Positions 40,620-55,350 of a stretch of DNA of 64,000 nt are shown one piece after another. Each line of letters opens with the position of its first letter. The first letter of the stretch is position 1. The stretch lies in NCBI GenBank assembly GCA_034440575.1, contig JAOTOL010001285.1, positions 62,001 to 126,000 of the forward strand, given 5' to 3'. The translations under genes were made by a program, and so were the position numbers. Below the pieces are notes generated by a model that saw nothing but the letters and a program-made list of their open reading frames with translations, had not been told where the DNA came from and searched no databases. This stretch comes from Imbricaverruca yamaguchii. Taxonomy: Eukaryota; Arthropoda; Thecostraca; Neoverrucidae.

Positions 40620-42045
40620 TGGGTAGTGAGCACACAACAATCTCAAGTGTGTGTTTGTATGCATGCGTGTTAGTTTTTTTTAAAGTTGGCGGCAAGACAG
40701 GTCCACGTACGACTTCCAGACCTTTCTAGTTGGAAAATATGACGACATATAGTAACAGTGAGGCGGAGCACATCGGCATCTCCGCCGCTGGGTTCCTGGG
40801 GTCTGGACCTGACTCGGTACCTATTACGTTGGGCCCGACTCCATCTGGAAAATTGGTGAACTTCAGGAAGATAACATACCGCAATCCACGCGCTGAGAGG
40901 TCAATGCACGTCAGTTATAGGATAAGCGTTAAGAAATATTCACACCTTTCTCGCGACTGAGCTCACGAAAACGAAAAACCTATCTTGATCTGTGATCACT
41001 AAAGTGTTCCCAATGCTTCATTTGTGTAAGCATGCAAGATGCGCAATGAAAATCCCGGGCGTTTTCAGCGTTTGCTTTTGGTTAAACAAGTCATGCGCAG
41101 AAGGTCATAGTATTACCCTTCTAATTTGAAAATCGTTTCGGTACCCCTGGTGTTGAAGTCCACTTCGAGACTGCAAGTGGTGGCAAGGAACATACAAACC
41201 AAACCAACTGACGTAACCAACCAACTCACGAGCAAGGAACAAAGCTTCAAATATTATGCATGTCTTACGCCCAGGCACCACCACCAGTCAAAACCCATCC
41301 TGGAAATAGAAGCTTCATATTGTTCTAAATCGATGAAAGAACTTTGCTTTGCTTCAACGACATCGGTTTTCGTCGTGAGAACGATCCCATCGGTCAATTT
41401 CACCACAGATAATCAGCACTCGACCTGAACTAGGCACAATTTTCTGGGGGGGGGTTCTCATATTTTCTAAGCACAAGCGATTCTGAGCTCTGGAAAGTCA
41501 GGGTAGGCCGTCAGACAGGGTAGGGCGTCTTCCACATTTTCAAGTGCTCTGTTCAAGTGCGAAATGCAAAGTGCATTTCTGCCAAATGCATTTGTGTTCG
41601 TGTTTCCCAGCGCAGGTCTCCACCAGCAGCAATGTCGCGCACTCACTCCCGGGGTCGCCCGGAGTCGAGGGACAAGAGTCAAACAAGTTGTCACCATCGT
41701 GACACTTCCTCCACGGAGAACCGCAAAAATGACCGCAAAAATGACCGCAAAAACTTGTGCTGATGCCACGGTTTATAGTGCCCGGCCCAGCACTAAACCG
41801 AGCACGGCGAAAGATGCCAGCACGGTAGCTCGCGTGCAAATGCGAAGGCTCCGAATAGACCAAGCGCTGCTACAAAAGGAAAGCAGCGTGCAGCGGATGC
41901 GATACAGAGGTAAGCCTCAGCTCATGCGGCCGAAGAATTCCTCGCTTTTTAAAATCAACCGCAGTGACCACATGCTCTTCCAAGTGGCACCACTCGACCA
42001 CACCGCAGTCATGCCACCCACCCACGCTACAGCGTGCCCATCCCG
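40620..42045. other. Unique sequence, no gene seen
   Basis: A small aaaatgaccgc triple repeat lies near 41725-41755. Nothing else. Confidence 0.4.
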
Positions 42046-42051
42046 GCCCAA

Positions 42052-42260
42052 CACTGGTCGCGCCCTGCAAAAAAAGAACCTTGAGTTCTTCAAATGACGC
42101 ATTCAACAGCCAGGCTACATAGCGTCGCCAACCCTCACGCCGATCGGTCGCAGGCGGACTCGGCAAGTGCCGTCGGCTGTGAGATTCGAACCCACAATCT
42201 TCCGATCAAGAGTCCGACGCTCTTCCAGCCGCGCTACCGCGGCCACTGGTCGCGCGCTGC
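42052..42260 (-). mobile_element. SINE-K copy with 17-bp target duplication
   Basis: Element about 42069-42243. The flanks cactggtcgcgccctgc and cactggtcgcgcgctgc differ at one base. Confidence 0.95.
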
Positions 42261-43945
42261 GTCAGCCCGCCCGCGCTCACCCACCCCGTCCGGCTGCGCG
42301 TCCGGGTCAGCGACTGTCGAATGCCGTACCGACATCAAGCGACGCCGGTGTCGGCGGCCAAGATCCACAGCACGGCCGGGGTGAGCCTCAAAGGCGCACA
42401 GCCGCCATCAAAGCGGCCGGCTTTGTGGCGACTGTGCGTCACGGATGCCCCCGGTGCGCCACGTTTGAATCATCGCGGCTGCATTTAGTCGCCGCCCGTG
42501 CTGCTCCTCTCGTCTTCCTCAATTACGTGGTCTTCCTCATCCCCGACCCCATTGACGGATTAGCGCTTCACAAATTGCCACCAGTCGGCAGAACGACACG
42601 AGAGCATCCCCAAACCACCCCGCTCCTGCGCCTCGTCACGCTTTCCCCGCCCTCCAGCTGGCGAGTCGTGCGCGTGCAAAACCCGCCGACAGCGCTGCAA
42701 CAACTCAATACCGACCACCGCCGCCGACGCAACGCAGCGCAACTCAACCCGACCGCGCAATTCAATTTGCGGATCGGCCGGTCCCCGGCCTCTCCAACGC
42801 CAATTACGGCGCCATTGAGGCGGCGGCGGCGCGGCGGCGGCGCACGCGCTTACCGCCGTTATGAATACATCGTCGATAGTCGAGCCGGATCATAATATAA
42901 TCCCTTTCATCGCGCAACAATAAACGCCGGCGTAATCTGTGCGCGTCTGGCCGCGTCGCGAGACCACTTGATGCCGGCGCGGCCGACACGTTTTTGCCGG
43001 GCGGTTTCGGCGGCCGTCATAAATAACTTCGGCCCTCTTTGAAGAGCGCCATGGGCCGGCAGCGATTTGTTGCTGACGTGCGTGTCCGATGGTCATCACT
43101 TAACGTGATTGCGGTCGTGTTTGGGCTTTATGAGAGGGGCCCCGTTACGCGCCCCAGTCCAAATTGGGCGGAAAATATGAGCATATAGCCGGCGGTGGGG
43201 AGTAAAAACCGGGTATTATCCGGCGCAGGAACGACTTTAGAACTAGAGGCCGACCATTTAGCGCCGTGAACTCTTTTTGTTTCGCTCTTTGTTGTATTTG
43301 TGGGGAGGGCTGGCGACTAGAAAGCCGACAATCTACTCGAGGAGCACCAGCAGAGATGAAGACTGAGACACACAAGAGTCTCACAATGGTGGAGCAAATG
43401 AGTAACTAAATGCTGAACAGTTGCCACTTGTGTTGCTAGGCGAGAGGATTCCCCGACAAAAGATGTCTGGATCTTACATAAGTAGCTGGTTGTGTTTTAT
43501 CATTCCAGTGGTTCACAGAAGCAGGTAGAGCCGGAAGCACTCAAAAGCTCCATTTCCCTATATAATTCAGGCACGTGTCAACACCCATGGGCCGGTGTGC
43601 TTTTTCATTAGCACCAGATAACTGCTCCAAGTTCTTTGATAGCTATGGGCAGGCGGGAGGAGAGCCATGCTCCCCATTGTCTTTTTGTGAACCTCAACAA
43701 TTACTCCTATCGGCGTCGCATGACTCGTGTGACCAAGTCCCACACATACTCAACTTCATGCGCTTTTGAGCATCGGCAATCGACAATGTCCATACTCCCT
43801 GTCCCGAAATAAAGCAGCGTGGCAAATGACACAATACGAATGAAAGTCACAAAGCAACTCACTGCAGCTGAAACTGGAATAGAAATCAGGAAAATGCGAA
43901 ACGCGCAGCCACAAGCACGCTTTAACAAACCATCAAGCTAACGTT
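42260..43945. promoter_or_regulatory. Repeat-free stretch, CpG-rich with homeodomain- and forkhead-like words
   Basis: 42390-43300 has no SINE or array and alternates CpG-rich DNA with words such as acaataaacg, gtcataaataactt, gctttatgag and ctctttgttg. 42401-42414 joins gccgcca and catcaaagc. Candidate intronic enhancers only; motif words are weak evidence. Confidence 0.25.
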
Positions 43946-43951
43946 TGTATT

Positions 43952-44139
43952 CAAGAGAACCTTGGGCTCTTTTACGACGCATTCAACGCATTCAACCTAG
44001 GATGCCAGGTTATATAGCGTCGCCAACCTCTCACGACGATTGGCCGCAGGTGGACTGGGCAAATTCTGTCGGCGGTGAGATTCGAACCCACGATCTTCCG
44101 ATCGAAAGTTCGACTCTAAACCAACTGAGCTACCGCGCC
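43952..44139 (-). mobile_element. SINE-K copy
   Basis: Complete, with a duplicated gcattcaac in the hairpin loop. Confidence 0.9.
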
Positions 44140-45695
44140 AACGAAGTTCGTGTATTCACTTCCAATACAATAACTAGACATTCCTTAATCTGCCGGTGTC
44201 GCGCAAACGATCCAGAAGACGCCAGCTGCCGGCCGGCCTCTCCTCCGCCATCGATCCGAGCGTCTCCGCGAGCACACCACGCCGCATCGGCGCCAATAAA
44301 ACGGGCGTCACTGTCGGCAGCGTTCCATCAAACTCGAAAGGCCCTGCTCGCCGACCGACAACACTGCGGCAGCGACAGCAAATCGTCGGGGCAGCGCGGC
44401 GTACTCCGCACGCGCCATCGCACCCGAATGGCGACCGCTCCTCCGATCCTCGGCGGCGGCGACAGGCGGCGCGGCCGCCGCGCGCGCGCGCCCGCCAACT
44501 TAAGTCGGCACCCGGCCCGATTAGCATTGAGTCGCCGCGCCGTGATGCGCCACAATGCGCGCCGGCACGCCGCGTTGCACGCCGCCGCGCCGCGCGACAA
44601 TGGTGGCGCGGCCGCGCCGGAAACGGCTGACAGCGCCGCCGGCGGCCGGCGCGAATGCGCTGTTGGCCGGCTGGCGTCATAATTCCGCGGCGGTCCTCTT
44701 ACCACGCTGAAGATATCATCGATTGCTGATACGTAGAGTTTTATTGATGCGTAGTATTATTATTGATGCGTGGCGCTTTCGCCACGGCCACAGCCTGATT
44801 TTAAGATTTTTTCTCGTATATTTCTAGACAATATTTTTATTCAGGCTATATTTTAGCCTAGACATTATCACATTGCTGCCTTCCTGGCCGGCCAAACGGC
44901 CCTTACATTTGCCACCTCTATGACATTCATACCTTACATCCGCACGAATGATGTACAGTCGACATAGATGCAGCTATCATCAACGTGCCAGATTACAAGC
45001 ATCACACACCCAAGAATGAGTACATGAACAGGCAGGTGAGAGAGGCAACATGGCATAAAATGGGCGACGCGCAAAATACCCCTCCATGATACATTTAATT
45101 TGTGCCTGACTAGGATAAAAACGACTGGTTCGATAGTTTAAGCACAAAGCAAACAAGGATCTAAACCTACATAGGGAAACGAGAGTAGCACATCGAAGCA
45201 GGACTGCACGTGCTGACTACCTTTTAGGGGAGAAAGGAGGGTTAGGGAGCAACGCAATGCTACAGTCGGACGGAAAAACAATGTTCCGAATTCGAAAAAC
45301 AGCTCCGTTTTGGAACGACAGGGAGAAGAGACAAGCTAAAACCAATAACTGCTGCTCGACACAAATGTGTCTCAAATTTAAAATCAAAGCGAAGGACTCA
45401 TCGCGTGTTGGGGAGAAATCGTCCCACTGGTCTCCTTGTGTCCGACCCTATACATGCGCCTCCTATGATGTTGGCGTTGGCTGGCCGGGCCGCCGCTGGG
45501 CTTTGAGTGGTCAAACCATCTTGCGATGGGTCAACAAGCGGATCAAAATTGACCAGTGTTTCCTTCGATCTGGTGGGTCTGAAGGAATGAGCCGACCTCT
45601 TCCCGCCCCCACCCCACCCCACCCCCTCCAATTCACAAGAGTGGGAGTACATGTTGGCCACCCTGGTCCAGGAGAACACACGCGCGTATGTGGAG
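44140..45695. other. CpG-rich patch (44190-44690) then unique sequence
   Basis: Overlapping open frames in the CpG-rich part reflect base composition. No exon recognised. Confidence 0.35.
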
Positions 45696-45699
45696 GGTG

Positions 45700-46506
<807 letters not shown>

Positions 46507-46509
46507 CCG

Positions 46510-47150
46510 CGCAAATCAATATCATTCAGCTGGTATCTCGGGTAGCCCACATGCAAATTACGCCGCTAAGAACATTTCACATTTCAGCAAGCTTCAAAGT
46601 GAACTGGATGCCACGGGAAAAGCGCCCGCAGCCACCCCATTAAGCCGGGCAGCGACGACCAAGAGACCGGAACACGAAGGGCGATGTTCGTGTGCGTCTG
46701 CAGCTTCCCCCGGGCAAATGAACATTGGGAGGTAATTTGTAATTGCACATGGGGAAAACGAGCGAGGCAGAATGGCGGTTCCAAATGCTTCAGGCCAACG
46801 AGAAAAACCCAGAATTCGTTTCGAGAGCAGAAGTCTGCTGCTGTATTACAGTCGGGACAATACGATACAACATATTTAATTTGCCGTGGCCCTGCTGTGG
46901 TCAAACAAATGCTATCAAAACCACGTGACTCGTAGCTCTAAGCACCTGCATAGCTGTAGAAGTTCTACCGACTATGCATGCGGGCATATATACATATTCA
47001 AGCGTACACATAAACCGCCATACATGTACATACATGTACATGCATGTACACGTATGACCATAAGGGGAGTTTGATCTCAACTCGCCCTGCCCACTGAAAA
47101 TTGCTTCCTTCCTAAGAATTCCGTTCAATATGAGGACAAAGTGATCTCAA
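46510..47150. other. Unique sequence, no gene seen
   Basis: A short acatgtac repeat lies at 47020-47055. No exon. Confidence 0.4.
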
Positions 47151-47311
47151 GCAGGTTCTTTTGCGAGGCATTCAACTGCTAGGTTATATAGCGTTCCTCT
47201 CACGCCAATTGGTTGCGGCTGGACACGGTAAATGCCACCGGTTGTGAGATTAGAACCCACAATCTTGCAATCAAGAGTCCAACGCCCTACCACCTGAGGT
47301 ACCGCGGTCCC
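47151..47311 (-). mobile_element. SINE-K copy, diverged
   Basis: Hairpin, body, weak B box (gattagaaccc on plus) and head recognisable. Confidence 0.8.
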
Positions 47312-47314
47312 CTA

Positions 47315-49825
47315 CCGCAAGCGGGGAAGGGCTACATTGGCTATCTTGTGCATACAGGGAGCGATTACGTGTGGATATTTCCGATTTGGCGAGAAGATCC
47401 CTGAACTGACCTGGCAGACGGCCGAAATGTCGAAAGAAACCTGATATATTGAACATATAGCATCACGAGTATCGTGTATCGAGCGCCAAGTTTCGCGTAT
47501 CTCGAGAATAAAGTATCGAGTATCTCGAGTATCGTGTATAGAGCATCTCGAGTATTGAGGTCCAGTGCCGTACGATATGCCGTTTTGTCATGTCGCTAGC
47601 ACTCTTCGTTTGAAATCGCTGGAGGGGGGGGGGGCAACAACCCCAGCGACAGGGAAGGTGGCAAAATACCGCAAACGGTCAAGGGCTTAGGTGTGTGATT
47701 TCTCAAGGCACCGGCCAAGCATCGGAGAGCTTTGAGCCCCTTCTACGACGTAGGAGTTCCACCTGGGCCTGCGCTTACCCACGGGATGCATGGGTACCCC
47801 GTCGTTTATTTGTATGCCTCAGGCTGGATCCATAGCATCGCCTCGGACGCTTGTGTGCATATTTGTGCTCGACTCAATTTTTTTTAGTCGACTCACATGT
47901 GACTCATAGATTTTGAGATCTGATTCGACTCGCGACTCAAACAGACTGACATAAATTTGAATCGATTCAGATCCAACTCAGTGGTATCAGACTCATGAGC
48001 CATATGATTCAGCGTGCGCTGCCTACACAAGATATTTTAATGATTGACTCATGATTCGACTCATTTTTTAAAAGAAAGACGTGATTCAACTCACGACTCA
48101 AGACACATTTGGGGAAATAATCGATTCAACTCGCAACTCATCCAAATACGGTTGATTCATGAGTCAATTCTCGATTCAACTCGAGTCGAGCACAAGTCTG
48201 CTGGTAATGATCCGGGCGCTGCGGCGGCTTCAGTTGCCACCTGTCTGTCGGGGTGTCGCCTCGTCACCATAGTCACACAAAGTGCCGCTAGATGGCAGGG
48301 CATGTACCCGTCGCCGACCAGCGTTCTTCTGCGTGCCATCAGGACGCGGGCGCGTCGTCTCCCTTACCGCCACGGCAATCCAAGGGACCCCGGTTCCCCC
48401 TGGTTAGTTTTTTTTCCGGTGAATGGTCGGTGCGCCGCATAGTGTAGGCGCGCGAACATGAGCCGTGGTGAAAACAAGTTTAATGTAATTTTGTGGGAGC
48501 ACGCAGCAGGTTTGTGGGTGCATAAAACTGCTTCATCAGCTAGTTAGGCATTTCCGTTTAAGGGCTACACCGACGGGCTTCGACTAGTGATCATTAAAGC
48601 CCACACAAAGCTGGCTCGCGTGCGCACGTGTTCCCGGAAAGGGACATAAAGCCACTTCCGTGGCGGCATCCCATCATGTGTGTGTTAATTGTGCGGATTT
48701 AATCACAGGAGCTGGCTATGCCAAAGGTGTATTATTCCGACGATTATGGGGAGAGGACAATACATGAAGACAAAGGGAGTACCCAAACGGATTGTGGGCA
48801 TACCACATGCCGGGGTCACGTACCTCGAGTGTCGTGAAATTAATAATGACGCCTATGGCGCTGAACAAACAAAAACCCTAAGAATACCTAGTCTTCCGTC
48901 CCATACAGTCCCATCTCGCACTGGTTTGCTACCCTGCTAATGTTAACTTGCCATTTTCACCATTAAATCATATTTTTTTATGTGTTGAAAATAAGGACTT
49001 GGATCACCCTGACTTCGTGAGAGACCTCCAGTCGTGCACGCACCCACTCCTTGCACCTTTTAACAACCCTTTCAGCTGCCAGACCGCCCACGCGGATCGG
49101 TCGCGGGTGGACTCGGAAATCCCGACTGTAATTTTAAATCTCCCTCTATATTTTAAATCTTAGCACGCATCATTGTCGGAGTCTCACCTGGTGTGCCGTA
49201 AATGCTTTCTCAGCCCAGACTACGATTACCATAATAAACACCGCAAGACCTGAAACATATCTCAATCCCCAGCATGTCCAGTGCCTATTTATTTATTTAT
49301 TTCACGATACATGCCCTCCACGTGCAGTGGCTTTTTTCCGAGACTTGCCCCTTGTCCCTTGTCCACAGCACAACTGAGTGGTTTCCTGAGCACTAACACA
49401 ACATTCCACACCAATAACTTTTGTCTAATATACTCCACGTAATTTAGAAAAATCGGACCGCGTGATCAACCCAGTTCAGGAACATCAGCGCCCGCAAAAA
49501 AAGCAGGGCCACGACCGCAGCCCTGGGTGCGCCCCTGCCAGGGACGGGCGGATTACGAATTCCGGACCAGAGTCCAGCCGAGCAGCACGCCACTCTGGCC
49601 GCCAGGCCCGTGAGTCACCACCACTTGGGCGCCACCCCCGAGCTGTGGGCTTCACGCGTGCTGGACGCCGCCGAACGGCACGACTTCGACTCTCGACGTC
49701 CACCAGACGCGTCTTCGTGCCGCCAGGGATCCCCTGCTGAGTCAGAGTGCCTTAGTGGAGTGGAGTGGAGTGGAGTGGAGAGTGGAATTGCCGTCGGTCA
49801 CTTTTTCTCCCTCCTCGCCCTCTTT
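47315..49825. other. Unique sequence with degenerate repeats
   Basis: gagtatcgtgtatcgagc-type repeat at 47465-47560, and gactcatgattcaactc-type repeat at 47870-48185. A SINE-K body fragment (gatcggtcgcgggtggactc) lies at about 49083-49125. No exon recognised. Confidence 0.4.
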
Positions 49826-49836
49826 CTCCCTCCCCC

Positions 49837-49837
<1 letters not shown>

Positions 49838-49925
<88 letters not shown>
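49838..49925. repeat. CT microsatellite
   Basis: (ct)n interrupted by tttttt. Confidence 0.98.
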
Positions 49926-49928
<3 letters not shown>

Positions 49929-50030
49929 CCATTCCTCCCCTCGGTAAAGCTGGAAACTCACACAAAACAAGCAACAACACTATCCCCCTGAATTACGACG
50001 GTTAAAAGTACGCTGGATAAGTAACAACGG

Positions 50031-50062
50031 GATGTTTAGATCATATAGATAATCTAAACATC
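50031..50062. repeat. Perfect 11-bp inverted repeat
   Basis: Arms gatgtttagat and atctaaacatc, loop catatagata. Confidence 0.9.
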
Positions 50063-50639
50063 ATCACTACTCAGACCATACGAACAACATAGATGAGCCA
50101 CAAGAAGACCAACCCACATCCCGGCAACTAAATACAGGGAAGATCACACTGAACATTTAAATTTCGCCCATGATTTATTCCGCTGAGAATGCCAATCACT
50201 GCTGCATTTATATTCGCACCACCACATATCCCATTCATGCCTGAGCATATTCACAGCATGAAGCACACGTGAATGCGCCTGCATGCATACTAAAAAAAAG
50301 CATTCAATCACCGCGATAGCCATCATGAGGCCAGTGTGCGGCGTATCAAAAACCATTCATCCCCATCCATTAACGGTATTAACGACCACCCCTAATATTC
50401 AGCGGTTGTTCCAGCGCGTCGACGCCTACCCATACACCGCCTCTTCACCCCACTCTTCACGCCACATTCCCGTGACAAAAAGCCACACACTATGCGCACC
50501 TGCCCGAGCACACCCGTCATCCATATAATTGACAAGCAGCACGTGCCACCGTTTCCACGCCGCCTCCCGTTGAAAGAGAAACACCTGATCGCCCCTCGTA
50601 ACAATAATCATCCGCTAACAGCGGCAAATGGCCGTCAAA

Positions 50640-51560
50640 TTATCCATATCCACCGTATGTAAGCTTCAAAACGGCCGCCGTCCCGAATCAAAAGCGCCGC
50701 CGCCGCCGCCGCGCCTCCGACGCGCGCGCGGCGCCGCCGCCAGCGCGCGCGCCGGGTCCACCCGCTAGTCGGCGCCGGACGCCTACAAACAGCCAGCCGG
50801 TACCGCCGCGGGCCGGCGGACACGATTCGCAGACGGTATGCGCGGCTCCGGCTTCGGCGGCGCCCGAGCTGAAGACGCGGCCACGAACCGCAGAAGCGCA
50901 TTCCTTGGGTGGGCCGGCCGGCGGGCGCCGCCGCGGCCACGCCGGTTAACAAGGTGAAAATTAACGAAATAAACAAATTACCGTGCCATTATTCTGCAGG
51001 GCGACTCTGGCCGGCGAAGTGCTGCAGTTAAACCCGCCGACAAACCGGGCCGGTAATGAATGGTTAGCGAGCATTCCCCGGGTAATGAACCAATAAATAA
51101 TGGCGCCGAATGGCGCGCCAATTTGGCGCGTCCTCCCACGAAGTCGGCGCCGATTCACCGGCGGTTGCCGCGAGTCACGCAAAAAATGGCGCGTGAAGCT
51201 GTCGCGGCGGAAGGCGCAGTGATTCGGCCGGACAGTCGCCGCAGGCGCGGTTTCTGCTGGTAGCCGTCGCGGAGGCCACGCCAGTCATCGTACAAAGGCG
51301 TCCGGCCGCGAGGCGGCGCCTCCAGAGGGTAGGCGGTCGCGTGGCCCGCCCACAGTGACGTCGGACAGTGAGTGGACATGACAGCGAGGCGGCGGGGAAG
51401 TGCAATTTTCGCTCTGAAAGCGGAGGGTTCATTCCCACGTGGTCCGAAATGAATCTTCGGAGTCGGCCGGGTTTTCCACGCCCGTGGTTTTAATGATGAA
51501 TATGGAACCGGCCGGCTATTTTTACCGCGCGTCGTTTTTGGAGGAGGAACTGAAGACTTA
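50640..51560. promoter_or_regulatory. Repeat-free CpG-rich block with AT-rich factor-like words
   Basis: Over 900 bp without SINEs or arrays. In 50945-51125, ggttaacaagg, aaataaacaaatt, ggtaatgaatgg and ccaataaataatgg are embedded in GC-rich DNA. At 51515, gctatttttacc resembles a MEF2 site. Candidate enhancer cluster. Confidence 0.3.
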
Positions 51561-53369
51561 AAACACTCGTGGTTTTATCCTATATCCCCTATGCTCAACT
51601 CTACAGCAGCCGTTGGGTTGATGATCCCCCGTTGGGTTGATGATTCCCCGTTGGGTTGAAAACCTATCCCCCAATATCCATACTTGTTAATTCACGGACA
51701 GTCGCTCTACTACAGCGGCGGACGGAGCGGAGCTGGGGGAGGGGGTTCGGACCCTCAATACTTCGAAGCCCCACTATATATTGAATTGAACCCCATTATA
51801 TGTGGATAATTGAACTGACTGAACCCAGCCAGTTTATTTTCCGGTAACTTGGATAACTCCACTCCTCCCTGAATACAAAACCGGTGACGGAGCCCGTGTT
51901 TATTTATGCTGTTGGTTGCTAATTGGTTGCCGTTGAATTGTAATGCTAAATTGTGAAGTATTACCTTTGCTCTGGAGCATACCGCACAGCCATTCCTTCG
52001 AATTCAAAATTACCGGTGCTCAATCAGCATGAAACGTGCATAAAACAACTTCTATTCCGGCGTGCTAAATCATCGGCCTTCAGGTGGACGGCGTAACTCA
52101 TCGCGTAAACGTGATTCGCATTATATTAATTACGTTTTCTTCAAGTTTCCACGCTCAAGTATTAATCATCAGTACCTCGGGCACTCCGTGCACAACTGAT
52201 TACCGTTTGCCGGGGACGTTATTACAGCCATCACAGTTTATGCATCCATGCGCCATTAGGTGAGTGAAATAGCCCTGTCTCCATGCTAGTGAATAATGTA
52301 TGTTTCCACCTGCTGACGGTCAGGCCGACAATTGAACGGCAGTAAAATATTTATATTTCCCCTCCCCGCCCTTACCATCCGTCAACCTCACCCATGCAGA
52401 TTATGCTTGCATTGCAGCCACGCATGTTAAGCCGACGCCGACGTCACGCCTTCAATGTCTTCCTCAAAGAGCATGCTGGGCCCTAAAGCCCCCCTCAAAG
52501 CGCACGCTGGGCGCGCCTATGCGAGATAGCGCGCGCGCCGCGCCGGCGCCGGCGCCATTAACGCACGTGCGTGCCACCCGCGCAATCGACGACGGCCATC
52601 GGCTCCTCCGCTGCGGAGATGGCGCTGCTACTTCGCCAGCACCGCGTCACTAAGTGCGAGAGCAGGCTGGAATGCGCTGGAGAACATGCGAGCACTTTTC
52701 AGGGCGACAGGCCTTCCGCTACCAATGCACATGGGTAGGCTTGCTTGTTTTCATGAATTGTACCACAACGAAATGCAAAGTTTGTTGTCTGACGCAGCCA
52801 CTACCGGGACATTACAGGCGTGTTCCGAGATCGGACCCGGACTTCCCAGTCACCAACCAACACCACTCCGTCTGGTGAACGTCACCACGGGCAGGCATGT
52901 GGTGCCGGAAATGCCCTGGGTGATGGTGTGAGTGAGGAGATACGAAAATGGGTCATTATCTATGTTCGGAGGGGGGAAATGAGAACTCTAGCTACGTGTG
53001 CAGATTGTGTGAATAGGGCTACATAGGTATTGGTAGGTGTGTATGATTTGGATAGTTTCCTTGGAATTTAGGATGCGATATTAGTTGGGATGCTGGGCAT
53101 CTGTTTGCCCATGCTTCCCTTTGCAGGGTCGACACAGACCGGCCCCTGTGGCGCCGATTATGTCTACACACTTCATGACATTATGCCTCTGTGTGTCAAC
53201 ATGCCTCTTATCGGATTTGTCCCCCGAATCGTCATCGAACGTTACACGGATATTTTTGTAGGGATTAACAAGTCATGTGTAACATATTTGTCACTATTAA
53301 CTTGGACAAAACATCACAGTGCAACACGCCAACACAAGTCATCAACTAATCTAGATATTATGGAGACAA

Positions 53370-53370
<1 letters not shown>
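51560..53370. other. Unique sequence, no gene seen
   Basis: A 21-bp triplicate (gttgggttgatgatcccc) lies at 51611-51660. 52140-52270 is AT-richer with tttatgcatcc and gccattagg. No exon recognised. Confidence 0.4.
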
Positions 53371-53583
<213 letters not shown>

Positions 53584-53589
53584 TACAGT

Positions 53590-54760
53590 ATATATACATA
53601 TCCGCATATCCAACCGGGATTGTTCATTTAAGGCTCACTCCCCACCGTCTCCGTGACCGTCGTCGGCCGTGGCGCTGTCGCCCGGCAGCCGGCGGACCAC
53701 GCCGGCGGCCGGCCTTCGTGTCGGCCACACATGAGCCGGCCGGCGCGGTCAGGAGCGTCGCCGCAGACCGCGGCGGCCGGCGCGCGACCGTGAACGGCGC
53801 ACGGCGTGATTGGCACGGCCGTGATTGGCGCGCCGCCGTGAGTTGTGCGGCGAGTGATCAACAGCGCGCGGCGGCGCCGCCGACTGCGGCGCCGCGTATC
53901 GACGATGGACGAGCTCGTTGCGGACCACTTATTCGGCATTTGCGGTGGCCAGTCTGGGATGGAACACGACTAATGCGAGCCAATGTCGTTGTGGTCGCCG
54001 GCAATCGCGTGGGCTGTCTCGCTCTCACATAAACATGGCGCGGAAACGCTCGCTCGAGGACAACGAATATCCACCTTGCAGGGAGTTTGCGAAATGAGCG
54101 CCACGTGCTATACAAAAATTCAACAGAAATAAGCCCACGCTACATCCACAAGATTGTGCAGAAACTCCCAGTACAATTGAAACTGTAGCAAATACAGCGT
54201 GAAGGACACATGGAGCTGTCCAGTTGCTGCGGTATGTTACACGTTATTCACATAGTGCTTTCCTTATTGTCCATAATAGCCACAGTTCGTGGAGGGAATG
54301 TATCGTGAAATATATGTATATATACAGTAATCTATCTAATAATAATATATAATAATAATAATCAACAACGCCCTCCTTTCTCCCATCGTCATCAATATAA
54401 ATCGACTACCAGTACTCGAGTGATAATACTTGTTGTTGGGCATACATATGAATGCCCGGTAGATTTTCCATCCTGTAATCTATGAAGTTCTTTTTAGCTC
54501 CCGGGTTTTCGGCAGGCGCTTTTTCTGATTCTCTGAGCCCTGGCATATGACACCACTACTCGATGTCTACTGGCTTCTCCAACCGTGACAATGTAAACAG
54601 CTGTCATAACTATCGTACAACGAGGCTGGTTGGATTCGTGATTCGTGAAAGAAACTTGCAATGTGTCTTACATTTTACATTCCACCAACGACATATTCAT
54701 TCAGTTAAAACTTCCGCCATTTCCTGAATCTCCACACCGATTATGTATCTCCAGCAGTGC
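53590..54760. other. CpG-rich patch then AT-rich unique sequence
   Basis: 53640-53950 is CpG-rich. The rest is ordinary. No exon. Confidence 0.35.
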
Positions 54761-54762
54761 CT

Positions 54763-54962
54763 TTCAACCCGATGAACCTTGGATTCCTTTACGACGCATT
54801 CAACCGATGAGGTATATGGCGTCGCCATCCTCTAACGCCGACTGGCCGCGAGTGGACTCGGTAAATGCCGTCGGCTGTGAGATTCGAACCCACAATCTTG
54901 CGATCGAGAGTCCGACGCTCTACCAACTGAGCTACCGCGGCTCCTTTCTTCAACACGATGAA
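54763..54962 (-). mobile_element. SINE-K copy with target-site duplication
   Basis: Element 54777-54948. The flanks ttcaacccgatgaa and ttcaacacgatgaa differ at one base. Confidence 0.94.
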
Positions 54963-55283
54963 AAGGCGCTATGGCGGCCATGACAAACCCCATTCACCAG
55001 CACGTGCAGTGAATATGCACGGTCTCGTCCCCCCCCCCCCGGCGCCCCGTGAACCAGATCATCGGCGAGCAGCGCAGACGCGGGCGTCTATCTCTCAGAA
55101 TGTGCAATGCATAATCAAACGCCACACCCCGCGATACGCGCCAAACACCAGACCCTCTGACCGTCACACAGCGATCAGTTCGCTTCCGGCCACCACCCGC
55201 CCCGCTGCCGACCGGGAGCGAGGCCGGCGCGAGCCGTGCTCCGACCCGGAGGCGAACCCACGACCACCGCACAGCTGCAGTCG

Positions 55284-55340
55284 GTTGGTTATTTGGGCTT
55301 TAGGGCGCATCGACTGGGTTTGGTCATTTTGCGCCCATCG
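55284..55340 (-). mobile_element. Hairpin mini-retroposon H1
   Basis: Complete hairpin. The target word (c/t)agtcgg appears before it, after it, and again after the adjoining SINE-V. Confidence 0.82.
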
Positions 55341-55350
55341 TTACAGTCGG

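Noticed and set aside
31365..42414. TCF-binding words (SCTTTGATS) at about 31366, 36596 and 42406 as autoregulatory sites
   Set aside because: About two such matches are expected by chance in 64 kb on both strands. Three is not evidence, although the one at 42406 touches a GCCGCCA helper-like word.
44174..44682. Long overlapping frames of 168-245 codons in CpG-rich DNA
   Set aside because: High GC lowers stop frequency. The peptides are arginine/alanine-rich in all frames and no splice-consistent TCF segment matches.
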